From positions 29,582,145 to 29,646,144 of the forward strand of contig OW028574.1 of assembly GCA_932294295.1 (NCBI GenBank): a stretch of DNA of 64,000 nucleotides, given 5' to 3'. The stretch's first letter is position 1. Each line of letters starts with the position of its first letter. Shown here one piece after another: positions 12,600 to 24,400 of this stretch. The notes below the pieces were generated by a model. It did no database searches, was not told where the DNA came from, and saw nothing but the letters and a program-made list of their open reading frames with translations. Position numbers and translations under genes: made by a program. The DNA comes from Alitta virens. Its lineage: Eukaryota; Annelida; Polychaeta; Phyllodocida; Nereididae.

Positions 12600-12905
12600 T
12601 TTGGCCTTAGTGTAAAATCTTAATTTGGCCAACATTTGGCTTGTCTGACAATAGTCCAACCTACATTTGGCCAAATGTGGACCAAAGCCAACATTAGGAC
12701 AACATTTAGCCAACTTTAGCTTGAACTGACATTGGGCCAACATTAGCAGACTTTGGGTTGACATGTCATTTTGACAAGGGTGAGCCAGTCTGACAGTGGG
12801 CCAAAAAAAAAGGCCCATTTGATATTGGCCTATGTTAGAATGAAATTAGGCTGACATGTCATTTTGCCAATTCTGACAGAGGGCTGATCAGCCATTGGCC
12901 AAATG
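12600..12905. repeat. Degenerate GGCCAACATT repeat
   Basis: The string TTGGCCAACATT and variants (GGCCAAATGT, GACAACATTTAG, GGGCCAACATTAG) recur many times, with some in inverted orientation. Open frames here come from the repeat and are not genes. Confidence 0.7.
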
Positions 12906-13639
12906 TTATTAACTTGATAAAGTTTTATTTAGATGTGCTTTAATTCCAGGGTCTAAATTTCAGAAAGGGAAAAAGCAGTGGCCGACTCAAACTTTATTTT
13001 GACTTGTGATGGGTCTACAGGTAAATGTCAATGTCTCAGCTTATATGACCAGCTGCCAGAGGTAGATGTAATAATGAGATTATATGGCTTGGTATATCCT
13101 TAATTAGTATCTATACTGTGGTCCAATGCAAAATTATATTGCAGTACAATTCTTAGTGTGTGCCCCCCCCCCCCATTAAATAGTTTATAAAGGTCTATAT
13201 TAAAATGTTTGACTTGGGGCAGGATTTTTTTTAAAGATGGGAGATATGAATTATACTAATTAAGATAAACATGACAATAAGTCCAGCTCCAACTCGAGAT
13301 CCTGACCAAATTCAATGACCTACTCATATACCTTTCAGCATTTAGAGAAATTATTCCCAGCTTAACAATGCGGTTTAAACATATCCCCAATGATTTACAT
13401 AAAATATAATTAAATAGAAAATAATATGAAAAAAAAAAATCATGAATAGTTGAAAAACAGTTCAACAAGCATAGAAACGAACTGACTGTGTTCAGCTATC
13501 AGTGGATCGAAGCTCAGTCAGCTTATATTAGGTCAATAGTCAACAATTATCAAAACAATTTTTATTTGCAATGACCAGCCTTCAAAACATTAGGAACAAT
13601 TCCTAGATGCATAATTTTGAAAGCATCGATCTGCTTCTC

Positions 13640-13990
13640 TGATCATTGCATTGCGCATTCCCGCCAGAAATAATTAACACACGACGCCCCCATTTGGGGC
13701 CTCAAGCAAATTGATGACGTCACACAATACTGACGAACGCACTGTTTTGATCGTCGATTCGCCACTTATTTTGCTCATTTAAGTGACTTAAAAGACAATC
13801 AGAGCCGTCAACTTGAAGAAACAAGCAATAGAAACATTTTTAGAATCGATCTGCATACAAGTAAGCGAGGAAAATTCAGTAAAACGTCTTGATCGTATTT
13901 CTACCAAAAAAGAATAGCAAGGCTACAGAACTGTGTTTGCTGATCTAACATTTTGCGCGTCACGGCACCAGTACGTCCTCCTGGTGTTCT
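13640..13990 (+). repeat. Inverted paralogue of the 8227-8650 promoter segment
   Basis: The + strand here matches the minus strand of 8227-8650 in block order, with TGACGTCA at 13715-13722. It is clearly diverged. It leads into a decayed Kunitz exon, so it may be the promoter of a dead gene copy. Confidence 0.45.
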
Positions 13991-14016
13991 CTATGCTATG
14001 ACCAAGAAACCAAATC

Positions 14017-14097
14017 ATGCGAGAATATGGTGGCTGCAAAGGAAATGCCAAAGGATTCGAGTCAGAAGAAGCTCGCTTGAAGAAGTGTGGGTTCTGA
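14017..14097 (+). pseudogene. Decayed C-terminal half of a Kunitz domain
   Basis: The frame starting at ATG 14017 reads MREYGGCKGNAKGFESEE then ARLKKCGF and a stop at 14095-14097. The YGGCxGN...FxSxE...C pattern is the second half of a Kunitz/BPTI domain. The usual fifth cysteine is an arginine here and no first half is visible upstream, so it is not a working inhibitor. It lies 1.5 kb from the three intact Kunitz exons but on the opposite strand, which suggests an inverted duplication. A GTGAGT donor-like site follows at about 14105. Confidence 0.55.
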
Positions 14098-14109
14098 AGT
14101 GAAGGTGAG

Positions 14110-15160
14110 TGTTATATAGCCTACTACAATTTTACTAATTCCAGACTATTTTAATCTTGATCGATCACTCTTGCTCTTTCTTTGCTTTCCTCTTTCTATT
14201 TAGTATTTTCCTTGTGCTATGATATGTAGAGTGTACAGTATCATCTGTTGGTGATGAAAAAATTATGTACTGAAATTAATATGGTCATCAATCTCATGAA
14301 ATTGAAATCAGGTGATGGTTGAATCCATTGCCATGGGCATGGGGTCGTATCCCCTCAAATAGCCTTAACAATTGTTGTTTGGTCTCATATATCTTGATAC
14401 ACGTCTTTGTCCTTGATAAATATTGTCTGAACTGTTTGCAGTCACTTCACAAAGGCCCTAAGACAAAACAGCCAAAATTGACAAGTGTGGGGCAGTCTAT
14501 TTAGAGTACATTCATTCACATAGTCAACCACATTTGGACGCCCCCCCCCCCCCTAAAAATTTATATTTTGTTCATCATAATTATTTTTATATGAACTTTT
14601 TTGATTTTATGGTGCTATTTATAGAAATGGCGTGGAATTTTTAGACCATTTACAGGCTTGAATACCACCACAATAATGTATATGATTAAATATTAAGACA
14701 TGGATAATGGATAAGAAAAACCAGGACAATCGTAAGCTTCACACATTTTACTTCCAGTGCGATGATCATGTGAAAGCTAATCTATCTGATAACTGTTATG
14801 TGCCAACTGCCTCCAGATTTCATATATATCATGTGATTATCTATTTGGAAAAGCCTTGTGTACGTGTATTTCTTACTTTATAACTTTTTCTAATTTAAAT
14901 GCAGTGCTAAATCAAAATGACATTTTATTAAAAGTACCACGAAATTCTAAATTTATTTAAATGGTCATGAATATTCTTAATTTTTTATAAGGTGTTTCAA
15001 CTTTGCCCATTAGACGTTCAATACAAAATTGCGATTGTTTTGTAAATTGGACATAATATTATGAATTATTGTTAAATATGGATAAATTATAATATGGGAC
15101 ATTTGCTGTGGATTGTATTAACACAATACAATTTTCAAATTCACGCAGAAACAACAAAAT
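14110..15160. other. No gene seen
   Basis: About 1 kb of AT-rich sequence between the Kunitz relic and the 3' end of the large minus-strand gene; contains a C13 run at 14541-14553. Confidence 0.5.
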
Positions 15161-15165
15161 ATGTA

Positions 15166-15188
15166 TTTATTTGATATGCTGTTTTATT
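15166..15188 (-). terminator. Candidate poly(A) signals of the large minus-strand gene
   Basis: Two AATAAA hexamers on the minus strand (15166-15171 and 15183-15188) lie about 190-215 bases after the proposed stop at 15379-15381. Confidence 0.4.
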
Positions 15189-15378
15189 TTTTCGTAGGGG
15201 GTTTTTTTTTTTTTTTGTATGCTGGAGGTGATAATTATAATTACAACAAAATAAAAATTTTAGGAATTGCAATTCATAATCGAGTTGTTCATCGTTGCCT
15301 TGGTCATTTTTCCCATTCCTTTATATATCAGTCCTTTGTGTGTAATTTGTGTATTTGTGTTCATTGTGTTCATTGTGT

Positions 15379-15410
15379 TCAGGTCATCTTGTTCTTCGGG
15401 TGATTCTTTC
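15379..15410 (-). CDS. Proposed terminal coding exon (basic tail)
   Basis: A strong acceptor (TTTATTTTTCTCCAG) precedes sequence that, joined in phase 1 to the third Kunitz exon, reads RKNHPKNKMT and then TGA. The alternative is that the Kunitz exon is terminal: without splicing it reads on as KSKKDL and TAA. The strong donor AAAAGTAAGA in the same phase as its neighbours favours splicing. Confidence 0.5.
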
Positions 15411-18400
15411 CTGGAGAAAAATAAACATGTAGAAATTAGATTATTTTAAATTAACATGGATAATTTAGTGGTTGCTCATAATTGATGGCTAACATAACTG
15501 GAAACAATGATTACCTCAAATTACCTGCTTAAGTAATATGATCTCATCTTAAAAAATAAAAATAAAAATTTTTATAAATCCTTCTTACTTTTAGCTGCTT
15601 TTAGACATGTCTTCTCACAATTCCTCTTAGATTCATATCTGTTAGCATTGCCTTCACAGCCACCATAAGTGAATGTCTCACAACGATCTGTATCACAGTT
15701 GAAATACCACATAGGAATTGCAGCTTCACATGGTCCAGGATCAGCATCCGATTCGCAATCTTAAAAGCCAGATGTATACGAATGTGAGCTAGTACTCGTA
15801 AAAAACAACCACCATGAAATATTAGACTTTGGTAGCCCTTGCTTTGCTGCTACTAATGCAGCAGAATTAGAGAATTTAGACGTTTTGTATTGGACATCCA
15901 CAAATCAATCACCTCATGATACGTTCATCAAAATAAAACTAGTGAACTGGTTTCTTGGTACTGAAGGCTTTTAATGTTATTTTTTGCCAAAATTCAACAG
16001 GGTACAGATATTCTTATCATACTGAGGAATGTTAGTTACTATGTATTTATATAAAAATTCCACAAAAATTAGCACTTTTTCTGGATGATACGTCATAATC
16101 ATTCAGAAATTCAGACAATTTCCTATACTATTACACTGATGGCTACATTACCTGGTTCTGGTGCTCCACATACAGCTTCACATGCTGCCTCTGACTTATA
16201 GTTGTTGCGATTGCCGTTGCAGCCTCCATAGATGAACTGCTTGCATTTGCCGGTAGAAATGTCGAAGTACCATCGTGGCAAAGCAGCTTTGCATGGACCT
16301 CTATCTTTTGGTAAAGTGCAGTCTGAAATAGTAAATGTGATAGCATTGAGGTCAATCACTATGTACCTATTGCTTCCACTTATTCTAATTAATTATGTTT
16401 GCATGACAATGTACATATATGTTGTCCATAAGGAAAAACATGTGAGATTCTCACCTGGAGCTCCACATGTTGCCTTACAATCCTCTTTAGATGGGTAATT
16501 ATTGCCGTTTCCGCTGCATCCACCGTAGACAAACTTTTTACATTCCTGTGTTACTGTGTCGAAGTACCAACGTTGGAAGTAAGCTCTGCATGGACCTGTC
16601 TCCTTAGGTGAAGTGCAATCTGGAATGGCCAGATAATGTACGTGCTATTAGTTCCTTTTAATTTAAATGGTGCATAATGTAAATTGTAGTATGACGTTAA
16701 TTGGAAGTGATATTCATGATGTTGGTTAAAGCTCTGCTTTACCTGGTGGCGGCGGTGGTGGTGGCATCTTTGTGGAACTGGTTGATGAAGGTTCGCCTGT
16801 CAACCAAGCATGTTATTTTAGTTTTAGCTATTGCCATTATCAACCATTCTTGATCAAAATTTCCAAACTTTAGTTTACGTGACATGCCAATATGCTACGT
16901 AATAAGTTTGGTATATTGAATATTTGATTTACAACTACGTGCACTGATATTAGTGATATAGCATATATTATGCATGGCAGCTTGATTTATGAGGACATTT
17001 ATTCAACTGATTCCCACTCAAACTTGAATTGATAACTAAAGAGATGCATATCTCAACGTGAAGAAATTTATAATAGTTTTCCAAACTTACTCTCACATGT
17101 TTGGGCTGTGCAGGTGCATTGCTTGTGGTTTCTGATTTGAGCAGTCATTTTTCTACCATTGCAACCAAATGCCACATCTGTCAGTTCGACTTCACCCGTG
17201 GCACGACAGCATGCACATGAATCCCTCCTCTCGTAGACCACATTGCCGACTACGATGTCACCATACTAAACGGTTAAAATAGGGGTGATAAGCATAGATT
17301 CAAAGTTCATGCAAATACGGAAAAATGGAGCCTCCATTATCTTGGGAGACTTTAAGTCAAGTTGGCAAATTAAAGTAATACGGCCAGCAGAGTGCTTAGT
17401 TCATGTCTGAAATTTGAAATAATCGTTATATCAAAACATTGTGGTAATTAAGCATCTAAAATTCACCTCAAAAGTGTGACAGTCTCCTCTACAATAGTTG
17501 ACATCCACAGGCTTGGCACTCTGCCACATATCACCATTGCTGTCAGTGAAGTTGAGGTATTCAGTGACTCTGTGTAATGTACAGGCTCCTTTAGGTGGTC
17601 CATCTGCAAGTTAAATCTCGAACTATATCATGCGCATACTTCACAATTTGACAGATTGCTGATGAGCTAGATGAGCAGCATCAGTCAATCCTAAAATAAT
17701 TATTAAACATACTTCTATCAACAAAATTTATCTTTAGACTTAGATTGTAATAAGCAAATAATTAGTAGCCATGTTCTACCTGTCTCGCACACACAGCACT
17801 CAGAACCTTTCTTGACTTGGTGAGTTCCTGCAGGGCATTTGCATTCGTCATAATAATTTGTTGTGTTGATTTTGCCGAAGATACACTCGTGGTAGATACA
17901 GTGGTTGTCTTCATCATACCAGCTTGCTGGAGTTTCCTGTATTATGGAAGAAAATGAAGCCCCATTTTATTATAGAAATCAACATTTTTGTTCAAGCAAA
18001 TTTGCAAATTTGCACAGATGTCAATATCTTTGCAATGAGCAAGGACTTACCGTGCCATTGGGGAAATAACATTTGAAACATTCTGGCAGATCTACGCATG
18101 CATCAGCCTTTCTATGATAGCCTGGAGCACAGCCACAGCCATTTTTAATAAACTTGGTCTTACAATCCTTGATGCTGGGTGAAAGATTTGAGCAAGTAGA
18201 TTCACAGTGTTCTTCATAATATTGTTCATTTTTACCACAGCCTGAAATATAAAAAAAAAAAACATGCTAAGTTAAAACGATCTGTACAAAATTCAAAGGC
18301 CTACTTTAGGATTTTTTAATCTATTAAAGATATTTGATAAATCCTTTTATCATTGAATTACATGATAATAACTCCTGATCTATGTTCCCTGAGATCTAGG

Positions 18401-21400
18401 TTGGCCAAAATTGGCCAAACCTCAAGCAAAAATTACACATTAACGGCATTCACGGTGTCGGATGAAGAACTGATCCACTTTAACATTGTTCGGTTTGGGT
18501 CTCATTATTGTGAGCACCAAGAATTTTAGGTGAATAAGTACTCCAGTCCATGCATCTTATTGAAAAGTTTACCTGGGCATGCTTGCCAGTTGCATTTTTC
18601 AACTTCAAAGGTACTACCATCGCACACCTTGCCACCGCATGATGGTGCAGGGTTGGTGCATTTCCTTGTTCTGCTGCGGTAACCTCCTCCGCAAGTCTTG
18701 TCACAAGCTCCCCAGTTGCTCCATGCGCTGTAGCCACCATCCCCTGCAAATTTTAATGTTATATATCAAAGATCAATAGCAAAATATTTCATTTGCTGAA
18801 TTCTTGTCTTCAAGAGTGTATCAAAATTTCTCGTTTCTTTTCTATCACAAGTTGGATTGAAAATGTAATGTTTATTTTAATGATCAGATGTACATCTTTG
18901 CTTTGCATGCACATCTTTCCATAGGACTTTGATTACACAAAAATCATGAGAAATAGCTGGACTGATTACAGTGTCTGTCCACACCATCTTACAATTCTTT
19001 CACAACATTACAAACAAAAACAACATCACTGTTACTATTGACTTTAAGAATAGAACCGCCTTCAAGTTCAAGTATGAACTACTTTCCTATAAATTTTTCA
19101 CCATCATTCAACACGAAGTTTTGACATTTTATACTTACGGACATTTTCTTTGATTGATTGACAGAGGACTTTGCCATCAGTCCAACAAACACTGAAAATG
19201 TTGGTGTAGATTTAAAAAATATGAACAAAAACTTCATCTACAGTTAAGAACATAATTTTTACCATGAAAATCATAAGCAAATATTCCAATACAATAGAAC
19301 ACATACCAAATAGAACAATCGGTTTCATTTATGGTCTGATACTCTGGATAGTAATACAATCCAGTGCCATCTTCCTGGACAACAGCACATTCTGGGCATG
19401 ATTGCTTATTGCATTCTCTCGTTTCCACGACTGGTTCAGTGCAAGCAGCTCCATTCCCACTTTTAGGTGGACTGTTGTTAGACCTGTCATAAGATATTTT
19501 CAAAGCAACAGTAGAAATATGGATAACTTGTATTCATATCTAACAACGTAATAATCAAATCATATAGTCCATGAGCCAGGTGGGTTGGGTGTTACCAGTC
19601 AAAGGGACAAAGGCTAACATACCCTTTCGGAAAGCTTAGAATCTCAACTTTCCAATGAGGGGTGATAGACATCTGAAAATGGTAGCTGTTACGAGTTATT
19701 ACGTAACCAAGGTAATAAAGTTATCATAATTTCTTATCATCTATTAAACTAGTGACTCACATATCTCAGCCCCTTAACTTCACAGAGCAATAAACAATAC
19801 ATGGTTTCCTATGTTTTAGGATATGGAGAAACTTTTTTTTTTGGCATCAATTTTGATCTCTGATGCACCTAATATTGGGTAATAGCTTAATATTTTTCAA
19901 ATGTTTAATTTGTTCTTGGCTTTAGGTCGATATATAACACTTGATAGTTTGGAGTCCATGTGTGGCTAAACAGGCAAAAATTTTAGAAATATTATAAAAA
20001 TTAAGGCCTCCGCTGAAAATAAGCAAAGATATATCATAAGATATACATAAGGTAGAACGATAAACAATACATGGTTTCCTATGTTTTAGGATATGGGGAG
20101 TTCATTTATTGCATCAGTTATGATCTTTGATGCCCCTAATATTATTTAATAGCCTAATAATTCTAGAAATTTGAATTATTTCGAATTATGTTCAGTTTCT
20201 ATTCTATTTGTGCTGACATGACAAATAATGGCATCATGTGATATACATATTTGAATAGCCTATGTTACGGGCCTTCAAATGATGTATAACACTTAATATT
20301 TTGTGTATATATGTGGCTCTACAGGCAAAATGTTAGAAAATGTATGAAAAGTGACAGAGATATTATGAGATATACAAAAGGTACAACACCACAAAAGACA
20401 TTTTTTTATATGTTTATCACATCAGTTTTGATGTCAGGTGTACTGGTTTTGTTGCAATACCAAGAAATATGAGAAAAATATACTAATTTTAATTGCTGCT
20501 CGGTTTCTGCTGCCATTTATACCAACATATTTCACCTTTTTTGACAGTTTTTATATTGCTGGCTTTATTTTGAGGCACAACATGTAATGATAGCCTTTGT
20601 CCCCTTGACCGGTAACGGTTTATATAATTTGGGGCTCTGGCCCATGGACTAATACTGTTACATCAAAATATCAAATGATTAAAAGATTTTATGCATAAAT
20701 TACTGGAATATGAGAAGTTATATATTGACTGATTGAAAGTATACATTGGCCCGATGTTAGCCTGATGATGGTCCGACGTCGCCCACATAGGGCCGACGTC
20801 AAAACGATGTCAGATGCTATCTGGGATATATATACTTACCCGCATAAGGTAGGTGATAATGCAAAGATGCATGCATAGATATTTATATGGCAAATGGCGG
20901 TTGGTACCTACTACTTACCTAGATCTTGACTGTGCCCCACCTCCGCATGATGCCGAACATTTTTGCCAGGGACTCCAATCACTGTAGCCACAGTCCTGAT
21001 CACAGTCCTTTGTTCCACATTGAAGTTGTCCATCTTTACATTTGCTAAAATTTAAATGAATAAAAGAAAGGAATTATGTGTCTTATCTGAGATATTATCC
21101 TCAACTGTTGTTCAAAACTATATATGACACACTGAGCTTATCATAACTCGTGTGAGATTAATTAATGCTCACCAGTAATCACAGTCATTATCAAAAATGT
21201 TAAAATTTGCTGGATATTCAACTCCTTGATAGTAGCAAGGACAGTTTTCAGGCGCCACACAGTTGCCACTGTCGTCCATAACAGTTCCTCGGGGGCATCT
21301 GGAACATGTATATGATGTATGTGTGTGCATTTTAAAAGGGGGGGGGGATACAGTGTTCAGTAAAACTTCAATGAATTATTGACACTTTCATATAATGCGA

Positions 21401-24400
21401 TGCAATCTTTACCCATAATATATGTAAGGTATTGTGTAAACTTTCCCCACCTGCATATGGGATAGCAGCTTTCTTCTTCAATACAGTGTGTCTGATTCCT
21501 TATGTCTCTGCATGTCCTTGGGCAACCGACCTCACAACAGTCAACCTGGACTAGAGGTGCAGTGCATTCACACAGCTTAGGATTACATATCTCAGATTCT
21601 GTGTCAGCTCCAGGACATTTTGCTCCACTGTTTGATGGTTCAGGATTAGAGCAGTTTCTGGAGCGATAGGTGATTCCTCCACCACAGGTTGATGAACAAG
21701 ATGACCATGTAGACCAGGAAGTCCAAACTCCATCGACTGAAATGATAGATCTGTATGTTTAGCATTGTCAGGTACATTTAGTAATGATAGATCGATATGA
21801 ATAGAAAGATAGGCTTCCACACGTGCAGACCTCTAGCTCTCAAGAAGTTGCATTTCATTTTTAAAGCTAATGTGAAACTTTTTGACTACTCTCTGTCTGT
21901 TTCCATGTACGTATGTTTGTCCTATGTGGTATCCCTGTGTATGTGTATGTGTATGTGTGTGTCTTTTAGGACAAGCACAAAATTAGTTCAATTGTCTAAC
22001 ATGACAACAAAGTATTTATTATTATTATTATTACTACATTTTGTGAGATGTTTTAAGCAGTTGCACTGCAGTGTACTGGTGAGAGTTAATTTCAAGTGAG
22101 TCAAGTAATATATACTATACAGAATAAAGTTGAACAATGACTTAAGAGGATAATTCTGACCAATACCAAAATTGTTGGTGAAATGACATGTTTTAAGCCG
22201 CCTAATTGCTCGGCAGTTGGCATTTACTAAAATAGCTTCAATAAGACCCGTAAAGTTGTACGTGCAGCTGGTCTTTATATCTTAATATTGTTTTTGCAGT
22301 CTTTATTCCTCTTACCTTTGCAGTTTTGCTGATTGCAAATTTCAGTCTCAGTTGCTGTTCCAGGACAGTACACGCCAGGACTACCAGGATTATACTCGAC
22401 TCTAATTCTGGTTCTGGATCCTTGACCACACGATTTTGAACAGGAAGTCCACGGTCCCCATGAACCCCATTGGCATGCTATTATAATTAAAATGCATATT
22501 TAAATATGCAAACTGGACAGAGATAAATATTTATTTAGATAATTTAAAAAAAATGCACTCACCATCACATGATGCTTTGGGTACACAGACTACTTCACCA
22601 AGATTACACTCACTGTAAATATTGAATATTGCGTTTCATGAGATATTGAGTTTCATGAGATGTTCAATTGCTAAATTAAAAGGTTGCACATGACACTCAT
22701 CATAACTAAGGTGACTAAGATGATGATACAGTTTACAGTAAAATTAAATCTGGCTTTCTATGCAAAAATGTCGTTTTATGTAAGCTACCGTGTCGCAGAG
22801 TCGCATGTCATCAAAAGATTTTAAGCTGATGAACACATTGCTTCATGAATGTTAATATGTATTAGTTTTTATGATATTTGGTATATTACCAGATTGTACA
22901 GTTACTGTAAGTCTTCACTCCTTGACCAATCATGTCTCTAACATTGATTGGTACATCATTGCCACTGAATCCAGGAATGCCATCAGTTTCAATCCATGGC
23001 AAAGTGCATCCATCACCGCAATAATTCTTGCCAAACTGCATCAAATAATTGGATGCACTGTATATGCAACCTGAAATATAACGTTTTGATTCTGTAACAT
23101 GATAAAAGTGATGAACTTGGAACCTGTTACATAGAGCAATGCATGTACAATATAAACCTCAGTGGAGAAGATATCATGTTTAACAGTAACCAGGAACAGT
23201 CCTGTAAACTAGGTTTGATATATATACTCCAATTTCAGTGTCCGAATAAATTCAATCAGAGATATAAATCTATCAATCAGTTTTACCTGCTTTGATGAAT
23301 ACACAGTTTCACACATTAAACTCACCTGGTGCTGATGTAACTGGGAATGTACCAGTGGTACAAATTGTAATTGTTGTTCCAGTGGTTGTGCCTGCTGCAG
23401 TAAGATATGTCATTAGTCATTAGTCATTAGGCATACCATAAATATTATTCGGATTATACATTTAACATGCCCTCATTCTTAATCATAATGCTGGGTATTT
23501 GTAAATATTTATAGACTCTTTGGTTTAATTTTTTTTTTTAATGGCACTAAACCATATTTTTTGTAGTTGTAGACTCTCCCTCCGGACTAAAATTTGAAAG
23601 ACTTTTTGAAGGAAAATAAAAAAAAACCTGTAGTGGTCGGTGATGGAGTGCTCATGGTGGTTGTGGAAGAGCTTGTAGTTCTAACTTCTGTTGAGAGAAA
23701 AAAAGTAAATGAAAAATAGGGATTGTCTCAAATCATTATTGATTTGACAATTGCACTTCAACAGTAATACAATAATTATTTTATTACCCTGCACACATCC
23801 TCTAATGATTGCATCCACATCATCACACAATTTTCCATCATTGCATTTAAATTTGATCCTGATTTTGAAGACTTTTCCGATTCCAGCCGGTGTTCGTATG
23901 TCTTCTACCCCAGGAGCGGTGAACTCGATTTTATCCTGTAATACATTTATTCAGTTTAATTCATATAGTACAGCACTCTGAGTGCTGTTTTTGTGCAGTA
24001 GTTATAATTTTGAGCAAACCAAATATTGAATACAGTGTGAGTAAACCTCATGCTTGCACAAGGCCTAGCGTAAAAATAATGAAGCCTTTACTATAATATT
24101 TAATCTCACATTAAATGCAGCTACACTACTAATTCTACAGTTTTTACTGTATTTTACCATACTCATCTGACAATTTGAGGTAAATCAATCGAGCTGTTTG
24201 ATTTTATATCCAAATGAACAGCAGAAAAATTACATTTTTTATCATTTTTAGTGTGACATTTTGAAGTTGGTCCCAATTGTAATTCAAATTTCTACAAATT
24301 AAGTGATCTTTTAGAAAAAAAGATAATAGCATATCATTTCACACTATTGTCAAAGTTCCTTATGATCCCAGTGTAGTGAGAGCACAAGCACAGAAAATGG

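Noticed and set aside
18480..18749. 89-residue minus-strand frame (MQGMVATAHGATG...)
   Set aside because: Wrong frame over the TSP1 exon; the correct frame gives YSAWSNWGACDKTCGGG.
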